A stretch of DNA of 64,000 nt from Corbicula japonica (GCA_038501625.1 JAZAYU010000113.1:744001-808000), one strand, 5' to 3'; counted from the stretch's first letter, positions 1 through 11,335 are shown. Numbers and translations: made by a program. The notes: generated by a model not told the origin, from the letters alone.

Positions 1-1545
1 TACATGTTATTTTGACATGCATGCCGGCTAAATACTTTCAAATTGGTGGATTCCTTTTACAGATCCATCCAAAAATTCCAACCCATAAAGAACTTTATAT
101 TTACTTTGCCTTGCAGTTTGGAAAATGAATAACCTATGAAATTTCTGTTAATCTGAAAAAATATGGCCACAAAAATAACTGCATTAACAGTAAACAGTAT
201 ACATAAAATACGTTACTTCCGTTTGCATGTACATAACGGTGTTATGTATCCAACGGATAAGTCTTGTGCATGGAATTTTATTAATTTTCTTCAGTCATCA
301 ATGATTTATATAATCCATTACGAAAAAGCATTTCAATTAAATTGTTTATGGCTTTTAATTTCCATTAATATGTTCCATAAGTCTTAAATATTCATGTATA
401 ATGAAAGTAAAGTTCAAAGGTAACCAAATTAATTGCAGTAATTCAATAATTGTACATAAAATTGTTTTTACCAGTAAACGTCACTCGTCTAAAAGTATCA
501 ATTCCAGTGCTTACTCAACGTTTTACCTTTTGCGTATTTACAATAGCACATAAAACGTGCAACTTAAACCTGCACGAAATATAATGACACCTAAGTAATA
601 TTTGATATTTTGATGTATTTACAAAAAATAACATTTACTATTTTCTGTTTTTTTTTGTGGCAACATTAAGGATGCTTTAATGCAATGACGCCGCATCATT
701 TTCGTTGGTTAGCTTTACAGAAAATAAACAAAATTATAAAATTAATTTTTTCACATGTTTGTTCAGACTTATTTCATTAATGTGGATCATACTCGAGATA
801 TATATCTTTGTCTTACACTGGGAAAAACAAATATGTCCTATTTATATTTTTGATATTTTCAGAGAGGCCACAACTTTAGAAACCACAATGGGGTATTTAT
901 CTAGAATTTTAGTGAATTGCGTTTGTTTTAGTTTGAATAGCTTGTGATATGCAATTAACATATTAATTATACTAACATCACTCCTATAGTTTCACTTTCA
1001 ACTAAAAATAAGTTAGCGCTGGGAATGCAAACTTACTGGGTTTTATTTTCAAGTTGCCCGGTCAGTGGATTTTACTACCGATAGTAATTGGGAAAAATAT
1101 CTTGAACCAATAAAAAAAACATAATTCGAGAAGTGTTGTGTTAGAAAAGGCCCCAGGTTAACTATTGCATGTTTTAGCTCATATTTTTCATTGACATATT
1201 ACTTTTTTATTTTTGCACAGGCCTTGTCTGCAGTAAGTCCAAATCTCACTGTTTCCTCCATCCCCAGTGTGTCTGTGTATGCCTTCATACCATCAGTCCA
1301 TCGATATACCTTAAGCCACATGGCCGATCATCTGGCACTTCGGTTGCATCTGAGATTAAGATCTACAGAGTTTGCGTTATTTATACCTATTTACGTATTT
1401 CTGACCAAAAATAAAACGCTATCGACCCATATCTTATGGTAGTAATGTCCTGGCTAATATGAATAAAGAATGGTTTCACATGTGATAAAGGCATATCCAT
1501 GGAGCGAACGGTTATGTTATTCTTGTCTTTCTTTTCCTGTTATTA
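1..1545. other. AT-rich stretch without recognised gene (probably intron of the channel gene)
   Basis: No coding exon, RNA gene or clear mobile element was recognised. Short open frames here have low-complexity composition and no recognisable motif. If the upstream exons of the Slo2-like channel lie outside the window, this is intronic. That placement is inferred only from the first recognised exon at 5,560 continuing a coding frame from further 5'. Confidence 0.4.
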
Positions 1546-1549
1546 TGCC

Positions 1550-3430
1550 TCCGTATTCTGTCTGGACCTTCATGTTATTGTATATCGGTATTCTGTCTGA
1601 ACCTTCATGTTATTGTGTGTCGGTATTCTGTCTGAACCTTCATGTTATTGTGTGTAGGTATTCTGTCTGAACCTTCATGTTATTGTGTGTCGGTATTCTG
1701 TCTGAACCTTCATGTTGTTGTATGTCGGCATTCTGTCTGAACCTTCGTGTTATTGTGTGTTGGTATTTTATCTGAACCTTCATGTTATTGTGCGTCCGTA
1801 TTCTGTCTGAACCTTCATGTTATTGTGCATCCGTATTCTGTCTGAACCTTCATGTTACTGTGCGTCTGTATTCTGTCTGAACCTTCATGTTATTGTGCGT
1901 CCGTATTCTGTCTGAACCTTCATGTTATTGTGCATCCGTATTCTGTCTGAACCTTCATGTTACTGTGCGTCTGTATTCTGTCTGAACCTTCATGTTATTG
2001 TGCGTCCGTATTCTGTCTGAACCTTCATGTTATTGTGCGTCCGTATTCTGTCTAAACCTTCATGTTATTGTGTGTCGACATTCAGTCTGAACCTTCATGT
2101 ATTGTGTGTCGGTATTCTGTCTGAACCTTCATGTTATTGTGTGTTGGTATTTTATCTGAACCTTCATGTTATTGTGCGTCCGTATTCTGTCTGAACCTTC
2201 ATGTTATTGTGCATCCGTATTCTGTCTGAACCTTCATGTTACTGTGCGTCTGTATTCTGTCTGAACCTTCATGTTATTGTGCGTCCGTATTCTGTCTGAA
2301 CCTTCATGTTATTGTGCGTCCGTATTCTGTCTAAACCTTCATGTTATTGTGTGTCGACATTCAGTCTGAACCTTCATGTATTGTGTGTCGGTATTCTGTC
2401 TGAACCTTCATGTTATTGTGTCTGTATTCTGTCTGATGTTATTGTGTGTCGGTATTCTATATGAACCTTCATCTTAATGTGTCGGCATTCTGTCTGAACC
2501 TTCATGTGATTGTGTGTCGGTATCTTCTGTCTGAACCTTCATATTATTGTGTGTCGGTATTGTGTCTGAACCTTCATGTTATTTTGTGTCGGTATTCTTT
2601 CTGAACCTTCATGTTATTGTTATTGTGTGTGTTGGCATTCTGTCAGAGCCTTCATGTTATTGTGTGTCGGCATTCTGTCTGAACATTCATGTTATTGTGT
2701 GTCGGCATTCTGTCAGAACCTTCATGTTATTGTGTGTCGGTATTCTGTCTGAACCTTCATGTTATTGTGTGTCGGCATTCTGTCTGAACCTTCATTTTTG
2801 TGTGTCGGCATTCTGTCTGAACATTCATGTTATTGTGTGTCGGCATTCTGTCAGAACCTTCATGTTATTGTGTGTCGGTATTCTGTCTGAACCTTCATGT
2901 TATTGTGTGTCGGCATTCTGTCTGAACCTTCATTTTTGTGTGTCGGCATTCTGTCAGAACCTTCATTTTATTGTGTGTCGGCATTCTGTCAGAACCTTCA
3001 TGTTATTGTGTGTCGGCATTCTGTCTGAACCTTCATGTTATTGTGTGTCGGTATTCTGTCTGAACCTTCATGTTATTGTGTGTCGGTATTCTGTCTGAAC
3101 CTTCATGTTATTGTGTGTCGGCATTCTGTCTGAACCTTCATGTTATTGTGTGTCGGCATTCTGTCTGAACCTTCATGTTATTGTGTGTCGGCATTCTGTC
3201 AGAACCTTCATGTTATTGTGTGTCGGCATTCTGTCTGAACCTTCATGTTATTGTGTGTCGGTATTCTGTCTGAACCTTCATGTTATTGTGTGTCTGTATT
3301 CTGTCAGAACCTTCATGTTATTGTGTGTCTGTATTCTGTCAGAACCTTCATGTTATTGTGTGTCTGTATTCTGTCAGAACTTTCATGTTATTGTGCGTCG
3401 GTATTCTGTCTGAACCTTCATGTTATTGTT
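1550..3430. repeat. 35-bp minisatellite, about 53 units
   Basis: Head-to-tail repeats of a 35-bp unit whose core reads ctgtctgaaccttcatg followed by ttattgtgtgtcgg. Because 35 is not a multiple of three and the unit contains no stop in the exposed frames, long open frames run through it with a 35-residue protein period; these are artefacts. Units fall into variants (gcgtccg, gcatccg, gtgtcgg, gtgtcggca, tctgtca). Blocks of variants are themselves duplicated, for example around 1,761 and 2,145, 2,071 and 2,350, and 2,681 and 2,819, so the array grew by multi-unit duplication. Confidence 0.97.
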
Positions 3431-3742
3431 GGTCTACGTTTATCAAGTATATGACTTGTGTCATGTCTAATGATTTCGACATTTTATTGCCTTTTAAATA
3501 CAGCGAATAGGTTGGGCCACAAATGCTCAACACATTGATTTCAGTCTAATGCTTGTAATCGGTAAATCTTTTGTAGACACTTATATCTTATAATTGGTTA
3601 CTTTGTTACAGCATGTGTTTGTTAGTGTTTTGAATTTTCTTTTTGTCATTTTGATTTTTTTTTAAATCTTTTGCTTATATTAACCCTTTACTTCATCAAT
3701 ATATACATTACCCATTGTGCAAACATTGTTGATCCAGATCTC

Positions 3743-3877
3743 AAGGTTATAAAACTGAGAATGGAAACCAGTCTCAAATCTGAAGCATCTGATTGGCTGA
3801 AATGGCGACTGGTCTCCATTTCACCAATCAGATGCTTGAGATTTGAGACTGTTTTCCGATCTCAGTTTTATAACCTT
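3743..3877. repeat. Near-perfect hairpin (foldback) element, 135 bp
   Basis: Two arms of roughly 62 bp are inverted copies of each other, beginning aaggttataaaactgag on the left and ending with its complement on the right. They are separated by a 10-base loop at 3,805-3,814. Only a few mismatches and one-base indels separate the arms. The shape fits a foldback MITE or a recently formed palindrome. No target-site duplication was identified. Confidence 0.85.
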
Positions 3878-4555
3878 CAGCCCAGATCAACCGCACTTAT
3901 TTGCCATCTGACCAGACCAGAATCTGAAATGTTCAGTTTAATTCATTAGGTTATACGCCTTTCCAATAAACAGTTTCGCAGTCCTGTACGAGTTACTTCC
4001 CGTGACCAGATATCAACCCAAAACGAGGCTTCACAGGAAAGCTGAACTATCGGACTATGGCTTTAGCACATGAGGCCTAACATAATCCATTAAATTTCAG
4101 GTGTGTAATCGTCGCCGCCGGTCGAAAATAAGTTACTGGTCTGTTATTCTAGTCAGACATTTTTATTTTCACTATTTGTTAGATATTTGCATTTTTAGTA
4201 TTGTTAGAACATGTACCGTTCTTGTTGATAGTGGGCAGTATGAAACGCGATTCGGATAAACGTTAGTATTAATGTTACGAATTTCTATACAGCATTTTCA
4301 TCTTTATGTATTTTATACTTAAAATTATATTTAACTGGTATGAAATTCGCAAATTGCCAAGACTGATAATGTACTATACTCCGGAAATCGTGACATGTCA
4401 ACATTCGGTTACAGTATCTGTACGTTATACTTGTACTCATCTATTACTTGAATTCATCGTACCGTTGATGTTCAACGAAAAATAATTTTGAATTTTTGAA
4501 AACGTCACGTATACTTCACAAGCAAAAATACGATATGACCAAGAAGTAGATTCTG

Positions 4556-4800
4556 ATCAGACCGCTATGCTTTGCCAGCGTTTTGGATCTGCACAGTTTG
4601 CATATGCTTAACACGTTCCTCCATAAATACGCATTTCTACGCATTTGCGATCAGTGTAGATCCAGATCAGCCGGCACTTCCGTGCCATCTGATCAGTATC
4701 TGCACTGGTCGCTTTTTTGTCAGAAATAGCCTAATAAATCAAATAGCGAACTGTGCAGATCCTGGTCAGACGACACTCCCCCCATGCCAGAAGGGTGTGT
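4556..4800. repeat. Dispersed repeat with 'gatcagcygg cacttccgtgcca' type blocks
   Basis: The segment contains 'tctgatcag', 'atctgcac', 'gtcagaaatagcctaat' and 'ggcacttccgtgcc' blocks. The same blocks recur at 9,725-9,905 and, more weakly, at 14,390-14,500, 26,320-26,405 and 42,085-42,235. It is an old interspersed repeat of unknown class and has no coding capacity. Confidence 0.6.
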
Positions 4801-5139
4801 ATATTGAGGAAAGGGTTAAAACCTGGTATATATGGAGTAAGAGATGAAAGATGAGGCACGTGATACTCTTTTATCAATTATAAAAAAGACAGTTCTTAAT
4901 GAACAAGTTCAATGTGTTTGCAGTGAGAAGTTATCGTCAATGAACATAACGATGTGATAGTTAACCATATTTAATTATTTTACTCTCTAGTCTTCTTCTT
5001 CTTCTTCTTGGCGTTCGCTCAACTCTCTAGTTTGACTGTCTTGTCGCTTACCCACTGCATGTATACCATCTTTGATTTTCACGTATAACAACAAACCTTT
5101 GTAAAATGTTATATATACATTTCGTGTGCACTTTCCTTT

Positions 5140-5215
5140 CTAAAACTGTTCGAATTCGCTCCCCAGTAGACAATGGTAGAGGCAGTATCATTTGTTATAT
5201 ATTTACAATTTATAA
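5140..5215 (+). repeat. SINE fragment (family with 'cgctccccagtag')
   Basis: The stretch 'ttcgctccccagtag' followed by 'tatcattt' matches the B-box and downstream part of the tRNA-derived SINE family also seen at 10,225, 10,655, 22,960 (minus), 57,075 and 63,690 (minus). Only the middle of the element is present. Confidence 0.5.
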
Positions 5216-5559
5216 TGCACTTAGGATGAAGACAATTTTCTAATGAAGCTAATTATGGAGGATAATGTTGATTGTTTTCATTTTCCTGTATTGTGGTACA
5301 TGTGTGTAAATGCATGTACAAGTGCAGCAAAATCTGCTTGCCTCTAACAAATGAAATATATAAATATATATATGAAATAAATAATCATATAATGCACTTA
5401 AAATACCATCATCCAGCTTTAAAAGCTTAAACCTTTACTTGGGCTTCAAAATCTTTATTAACATCATTCATCTTTACTTAGTGTCTTGCATAGTCTCATG
5501 ATTAGCTAATAATGGTTAGGCATAGGGATGTGTTTCTTTTAGTTTTCTTGACTTTTTAG

Positions 5560-5692
5560 GTGTCGCTGAACATGATGAGCAGTCCAGAACATCGCAGTGA
5601 TTACTGCGGGGCTCTCACTCCAGAACGGCATGAAATAAGCCAGATGGTGAAATGTCGTATGCAGAGTATAGGCCAACCATTGGATGATTATG
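5560..5692 (+). CDS. Slo2-like channel, exon 1 of those in the window
   Basis: The acceptor is a pyrimidine-rich tract ending ttttag; the donor is G|GTAAAA. It encodes 44 residues plus one base, including TPERHEISQMVKCRMQSIG, the part that aligns with the helix before the final beta strands of KCNT. The single trailing G combines with AT of the next exon to make an Asp codon. Confidence 0.85.
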
Positions 5693-8600
5693 GTAAAAGA
5701 GATTTGTCGCATTTTTATCACAGTTAAATGACAGTTTAATAGCTATAAATACCCAAACACAGTAAAGTATCAGTTTAAAATAATAGATATCCAACCGTAT
5801 ACCAGTAAATTTTCGACCCAATAAAATCATAATTTAAATAGTAGGGATGTGGTCAAATCCGAAATCACTTGGAATATTTGTAAGGCATATTCGAATATAT
5901 TCAAATACTCGATTTTATCCAAGTTTGCTAATATACAAAAAACGTGATTATCCGAATATTTACGTTAAGGTTGATGCAACAATACAGCTGACAAATAGAC
6001 GTTAATCCTCTGCTCAACTATGAGAACAATGAATCAGTTACAATTCGCGTATTTTTAAGGGCTGTACTTACCTGCTTATAAGTAGTCTTCGATATAAACA
6101 TATGACGGAGGAGTCTAAATATTGCAGTGCAAAATTCGTTTGGAAAAGACATGTATATATATTTTTTTAACAAATTCCCAAATATTCGAAATTCTATACA
6201 AAATCTCTATTCGAATATTCGTTTTCAAACGGAGTATTCGAATATTCGGTCGCATTCCTTTTGAAAAGTGATATATTTCCAACCCTTATAAAGAGATGTA
6301 TTTAAGCCCAATTAACATTTTTTAAATAGTGATAGGTTTCCGACAAAAGGGATATATTCCGATACAATAAAATCACAGTTTAACATTGTTTTTGAATTAA
6401 CAAATCTGATGAAAGATTGTGACCTATACACAGTGATGATTGTAATTGTAATGATTTGAAATTAGATACTTGTCATATTATGGGACGTTCTTGAATAATC
6501 AAATTGGATAAAAGAGTGCAGCCTATATATGAATAAAGAAAGGAACAATAATGATACTTTAATATAAAGAAATATTTACCGATTACAGATGAGAAGAGTG
6601 AGAAGAGAGATACGATATCCTACGTCATCATCAATCCAGGCTACGACCAGCAGTTGAAACTAGGCGACGTCATGTAGGTTTTACCTTTAACATTTGGTCG
6701 GCTTTTTTTCCTCACAATGATAAGGAATTATAATTGTTGTTGAGCTATTTTGTCCAAAATTTTAAATGACATTCATATAGAAATATCAATTAATTTCTAT
6801 AAAATATTTTAAATATTCCTGATAAAACTTTTATCTTAAAACATGTTTGTTTGCAACTAGCATTGCAAGAAATGTTGAAGAAAGAGTTCGTAATTTTTAG
6901 CTCGACTATTCGAAGAATAGGGGAGCTATCCTACTCGCCCCGGTGTCGGCGTCGGCGTCGGCGTCCGTTAAACAAAATATGCACTTTGGTCCATAACTTG
7001 AAAACTACTTATGATATCAACTTGAAACTTGGAATATATATTCACCATCAAATTCTACATCATTACCAACAAGACCCATAACTCTGCTACAAATATTTTT
7101 CAAGTTATGCCCCTTTTTCACTTAAATTTTGCGTTAAGGAAAATATGCACTTTGGTCCATAACTTATAAACTACTTGAGATATCAACTTGAAATTTGGAA
7201 TATATATTCACCATCAAATTCTACATCATTACCAACAAGACCCATAACTCTGCTGTCAATATATTTCAAGTTATGCCCCTTTTTTCTTATATTTTGTGTT
7301 AAGCAAAATATGCATTTTGCCCATAACTTTAAAACTACTTGAGATATTGCCTTGAAACTTGAAATATATTTTCACCACCAAAATCTACATCATAACCAAC
7401 AAGACCCATAACCCTGCTTCCAATATTTTTCAAATTATGCCCCTTTTTCACTTACATTTAGTGTTAAGCAAAATATACACTTGGCCCTTAACTTCGTTTT
7501 GAATGGAGGGATTTCAAAATAACTTGGCACAAATGTTCACCATGACAATGCGGTGTGTCGCGTTCAATACCCATGCCTGTAGGTCCAAGGTCAAGGTCAC
7601 TGTTACTAAAAATAGAATTTTCTTGCAAAATCTTGTCCGCTCTAACTTAGTTATTTCTTATTGCATTTTTAAATAACCTGGTATAATTTTTCACCATATC
7701 AAGATGGTGTGTCAAGTACAAGCCCATGCCTGTAAGTCGAAGGTCAAGGTCACTGTTACTAAAAATAGAATTTTCTTGTCCAGGCTGTTACTTTGTTATG
7801 AATGGACGGATTTCAAAATAACTTGGCACAAATGTTCACCATGAAAAGGCGGTGTGTCCACACAATACCCATGCCTGTAGATCCAAGGTCAAGGTCACTG
7901 TTACTAAAAATAGCATTTTCTTGTCCAGGCTGTAACTTTGTTATAAATGGAGGGATTTCAAAATAACTTGACACAAATGTTCACCATGACAGGGCGGTGT
8001 CTCGCGTACCATGCCCATGCCTGTAGGTCGAAGGTCAAGGTCACTGTTACTTAAAATAGAATTTTATTGTAAGGGCTATAACTTTGTTTTGAATGGAGGG
8101 TTTTCAAAATAACTTGGCACAAATGTTCACCATGACAAGGCGGTGTGTTGCGTACATTACCCATGCCTGTAAGTCCAAGGTCAAGGTCACAGTTACTTAA
8201 ATTGAATTTACTTGTTCAGGCTATAACTCTTTTATGAATGAAGGAATTTCAAAATAACTTGGCACAAATGTTCGCTATGACATTGCATTGCATTACCACC
8301 AACTTCTTCGCAGACATTTCCGTAATGTGAAGACAACAGTGCCACAAATACAAATAATTTACTTATCTTCAAGTTTATGCATATTCTTATAATTCCTCCA
8401 ACATCACTGTCGTTGAAATGCTATTATTCCCATCATTTCACTTGAGTGTCTGAAAATGATGCATAGCAGGGGCATCTGTGTCCTATGGACACATTTCTAG
8501 TTTCACTTATATTTTCACTTAAGTGCACCTCATCGATAACTTTGCACAAAATACTTAAGGTATCAACTTCAAACTTCCATTATATTTTCATTTCAGTTCT

Positions 8601-11076
8601 TTTCTTTAACATTACTGAAGTGATTGATATTTGACTAAAAGTAAATGTCTCTCATAAAAAATTACTAACATGTTTTCTAACAAATTCAGAAATATTTCAT
8701 AGTTATTCCCCTATTCAGTTTAATATTTATGGTACATTAAGGAATTATTTCTGTTATTTGAAATGAATTTCTCCCTTACCATTCACTTGTTAATATTTTT
8801 CCTGATTTCACACCAATATATGGCCATAGTTGTTATTGTTTTAATCTTCAAATTGCATTTGTTTCAAATGATTCGAATAGTCGAGCATGCTGTCTCCTCT
8901 GACAGCTCTTGTTTCAGCAATTGCGATAATGAAGTTTGCACAATTGGGTTTAATAGTGATTAAAGAAAATGAATAATGAAATTTATTTGCATGTTGAGTT
9001 TATTTTATTTGTGTTCAAATTTTCGCAAGTAGATTTGCATTTTGATTTGTTGTTTACAGTTACCTTATACGTCCCAGTTCTCTGTCTCCGAAACCTTCGC
9101 CTCTGATTGATGAACGAAAACAGATGCAGCATCATATGAATGGGGTAAGACATTCCATTTAACTATTGTAAGCCCTTTTGTCCATGGATCTTTATATAAT
9201 ATATATATCCCTTGTCAGAGCTTTTACTTTTCCTTAAACATCGGACATTAGCGACAACTTCTCAGAGTTTCTTTAAAATCAAACAGGTTTCATTAAAGTA
9301 ACAAAATAAGAACATGTATAAAGTAAATTTTAAATACCATATTGCAGTTTTCATGTTACATCCACATCATTGTTTAGGATGGATCAAAAGTTTACTGTTT
9401 AGCTGAGGCGATGTTGTGCAGTTCAATTACTGCACATTTAACAGGCTCAATCAAACTGTAATCTTTTTATATGTCGTTTTCAGTGGTTTTCAAACTTTTC
9501 CTTTCTTCTATTTTACACAAACGTAGGTTTGGAATGCCAACAATGAAATGCAATCTTTAATTTATTGAACCATTTAAACCATAAAAAAACTATTGTAGCA
9601 TATTTTACTAAATCAGTTTTTGTTTGTAAATGAGAAAGTGAGTGTGCGTATCAGAGATCACCCAGAATCTGAGACAAATAATAGAGAGGACAAGATGCAC
9701 AAAGTTGAAAAGATTTTAATCCATATTATATATACGCCTTTTATCACATAAGTGTCACATTGTGTGTCATCTGATCTGGATCTGCACGGTGTGCCTTTTT
9801 GTTAGAAATAGCCTAATGAATCTTAAAGTTTAGTTAAGATTCCATTCAGACGGCACGGATATGCCAGCTGATCTAAATCTAAACTGTTCGTCCATACAAT
9901 ATAATCTACGAAGAGTAAGGTTGTCTGATGTCGCCACCAACTTCTTCTCATTGACTTTATTTTTTTCTTTTTAGAAGAGGGAAGAGCCAACAGGGGCAGA
10001 TAATTCGGATATAATTATATCAGAAAAGAAAATGAAAGGAAGAATCGTGAAGGATGGCAATAATAAGGTAGGACATGACGTTCGTGTAATTTTCAATTTA
10101 TGGACCTTTGTTATATATTTTATGTATAAAATATTTCCTCAACACTTATTTTAAAGTAAAAAAGCCTGAAACTTTATGTAAGTAAGTAGATGTTTTTGAG
10201 ACAGAGTATATTGCCAAATCTCTGTCTAACATGGCTAGGCGCTGTAGCCTTACGTGTGCGCTCCCCAGTAGGGGTAATATCATTTAAAATTTACAGTAGT
10301 GCTATTTGTGCAGCGTTGCGGCCCCATACACATCAGTACTGTTAATAGTAAATGGGGAACGTCACGGGAAAAGGTATCTTCGGTCATTTTTAGATATATT
10401 TTAGTTTGTACTAAAGTTAGAAAGAACTTACTACTATAATAAATCAATTTATTATAACTAAAGTGTGATTTTGTTACGCATTTTGACAATAAAATGGTAT
10501 TTTTGCCGCGAAATGCATAATAAGAAATGTCGTCTGCTCAAATTTATGACGTCATATCAAAGATTGACGTCAACTGCCCGAAGGTACCTTTTCCCGTGAC
10601 GCACCCCAAATAATTAGTTACAGATGTCACACATATCTGAGTCATCTGATCCGGGAAGCTCAATAGGTAGGCTAAGCGTAATTGGCATTGAATGGAAAGG
10701 CGCTGTCGCCGTACAGGTTTCTTTCCAGAAGGAGAAATATCATTTATTTTTTTATTTCCCTATATTGACCTAACATTTAAGCACCATTTATTTGCCACAA
10801 TTACTCAATGAGATTTCGTCGATTTCACTGGTATCTTGTTCAGAAATTATTTTAAATATTTATTAATTTCAGATTCCAATAATATACATGGATGATAGTG
10901 ATTCAGATGAAATGACTGAAAATGATAAAACAACGAGTGAAAACACCGAAAAAAATAGAAATATTGCGACCTTTGATCTCATGTCGGATGACGAAAGAGA
11001 TGTCACGTGCAGCCGAAGTAGCACATTAAATAGCTTAGAACCACCTGTAATAGCAGTTAAAGGGACAGTGGTGTGA
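5560..11076 (+). CDS. C-terminal end of a Slo2/KCNT-type sodium-activated potassium channel (five 3' exons)
   Basis: Five exons, 5560-5692, 6589-6673, 9060-9144, 9975-10067 and 10873-11076, join in one open frame with AG/GT at every internal border and agreeing phases (1, 2, 0, 0). The product is 200 residues. Its first half, ERHEISQMVKCRM, then SYVIINPGYDQQLKLGDVI and YLIRPSSLSPKPSP, aligns with the last RCK2-proximal segment of vertebrate KCNT channels (ERQELSELVKNRM...SYVLINPP...DIVYLIR). Slo2 channels are membrane tetramers whose cytosolic RCK domains sense Na+ and Cl-. The transmembrane pore and most of RCK lie upstream of the window. The tail is acidic and serine-rich and ends KGTVV, a class I PDZ-binding pattern (T at -2, V at 0); human KCNT1 also ends in such a motif. 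The assignment rests on recalled family sequence; an alignment would settle it. Confidence 0.85.
5842..6260. mobile_element. hAT-like MITE with 'gaatattcg'-rich ends
   Basis: The left end starts tagggatgtggtcaaat; the right end, read on the minus strand, starts aaggaatgcgaccgaat. Both ends are followed by palindromic attcgaatattcg-type sequence. Flanking 8-mers ttaaatag and ttgaaaag could be a decayed 8-bp target duplication (6 of 8 match). The element is 419 bp, non-coding, and sits in an intron of the channel gene. Confidence 0.65.
6589..6673 (+). CDS. Slo2-like channel, exon 2 in the window
   Basis: The acceptor is gattacag and the donor CAT|GTAGGT. In the linked frame it encodes EKSEKRDTISYVIINPGY, then DQQLKLGDV. 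This is the most diagnostic piece, matching the SYVLINPP...D(I/V)VYLIR strand of KCNT channels. The other two frames meet stops. Confidence 0.88.
6900..8886. mobile_element. 2-kb inverted-end repeat containing two tandem arrays
   Basis: The ends are inverted copies: gctcgactattcga at 6,900 and tcgaatagtcgagc ending at 8,886. Next to the left end is a ggcgtc triplet run. Inside, a roughly 170-bp unit (ccataactt...gagatatcaacttgaaa...atgcccctttt) is repeated about three times to 7,480. Then a roughly 150-bp unit (aaggtcaaggtcactgtta...ttcaaaataacttggcac) is repeated about five times to 8,290. No transposase is visible. It lies wholly in the channel intron 6,674-9,059. Non-autonomous DNA element is the likeliest reading; the class is unknown. 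Confidence 0.7.
9060..9144 (+). CDS. Slo2-like channel, exon 3 in the window
   Basis: The acceptor is ttgtttacag and the donor GGG|GTAAGA. The first base completes the Ile codon left open by the previous exon, then the frame reads YLIRPSSLSPKPSPLIDERK and on to a codon boundary. The YLIRP motif is shared with vertebrate Slo2. Confidence 0.88.
9725..9905. repeat. Dispersed repeat, same family as 4,556-4,800
   Basis: It shares 'gttagaaatagcctaat', 'ggatctgcac' and 'cggcac...tgccagctgatc' with the segment near 4.7 kb. It lies in a channel intron. Confidence 0.55.
9975..10067 (+). CDS. Slo2-like channel, exon 4 in the window
   Basis: A 93-base, phase 0-0 exon flanked by a strong acceptor (t-rich, ending tttttag) and donor AAG|GTAGGA. 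It encodes 31 polar residues starting KREEPTGADNSD. It can be skipped without breaking the frame, so it is a candidate alternative exon. No domain was recognised. Confidence 0.78.
10225..10320 (+). repeat. SINE fragment
   Basis: 'catggctaggcgctgtagcc' and 'cgctccccagtaggggtaat' are followed by 'gtagtgctatttgtgcag'. This matches, in the same or opposite orientation, the copies at 22,960, 57,075 and 63,490-63,870. It lies in a channel intron. Confidence 0.65.
10655..10760 (+). repeat. SINE fragment
   Basis: A second, more diverged copy of the same SINE: 'aaggcgctgtcgccgtacagg', a degenerate B box, and 'aatatcattt'. It lies about 400 bp from the copy at 10,225 in the same intron. Confidence 0.55.
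10873..11076 (+). CDS. Slo2-like channel, terminal coding exon
   Basis: The acceptor is ttaatttcag, after which an open frame starts IPIIYMDDSDSDEMTEND and ends SLEPPVIAVKGTVV before TGA. The 67-residue stretch is rich in Asp, Glu, Ser and Thr, like the disordered tails of ion channels, and ends in a PDZ-type TVV. The final coding block is echoed twice just downstream (see the entry at 11,165). Confidence 0.8.
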   Translation: MPIIYMDDSDSDEMTENDKTTSENTEKNRNIATFDLMSDDERDVTCSRSSTLNSLEPPVIAVKGTVV

Positions 11077-11164
11077 TAATGAAGTTAAAACTCAAGATAT
11101 TCCTTGTGAGTTTTGGTGTGAATCACGGGTTCTCACAAAGCTAGCTCACGTTTAGGTGGTGTTG

Positions 11165-11335
11165 ATCTAGAGCAGTCTCTGGAACCACCAGCGATGGCTA
11201 TTATGGGCACAGTGGTTTGAGTATCGATATGAATGAAACACAAAGAAGGTCACAAGTAGGCCAGGTTGTATGTCATATAGCTTGAAACCACCTGTGACCA
11301 GTATGGGAAATGTTCGGTCAGTCATGTTTCTGTGG
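11165..11335 (+). repeat. Two downstream echoes of the channel's C-terminal coding end
   Basis: At 11,171-11,220 the plus strand encodes QSLEPPAMAIMGTVV plus TGA, nearly the same as the real terminus SLEPPVIAVKGTVV plus TGA at 11,031-11,076. A third, weaker copy at about 11,277-11,325 reads SLKPPVTSMGNVRSV. The stops of copies 1 and 2 are 144 bp apart. Read-through from copy 1 is blocked by its stop, so copies 2 and 3 are either 3'UTR duplications or alternative termini. Confidence 0.75.

Noticed and set aside
840..900. Exon candidate after ttttgatattttcag
   Set aside because: The downstream frame closes quickly, no proper donor follows, and nothing resembles Slo2.
1221..1232. Micro-exon candidate gccttgtctgca between cacag and gtaagt
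   Set aside because: Twelve bases between splice-like signals are too little evidence, and no channel motif fits.
2547..3413. Long open frames in the 1.5-3.4 kb region
   Set aside because: They are produced by the 35-bp minisatellite; the protein repeats with the period of the DNA unit and all frames are open.
1550..3430. CRISPR-like array
   Set aside because: Units are directly adjacent without unique spacers, and the genome is eukaryotic.
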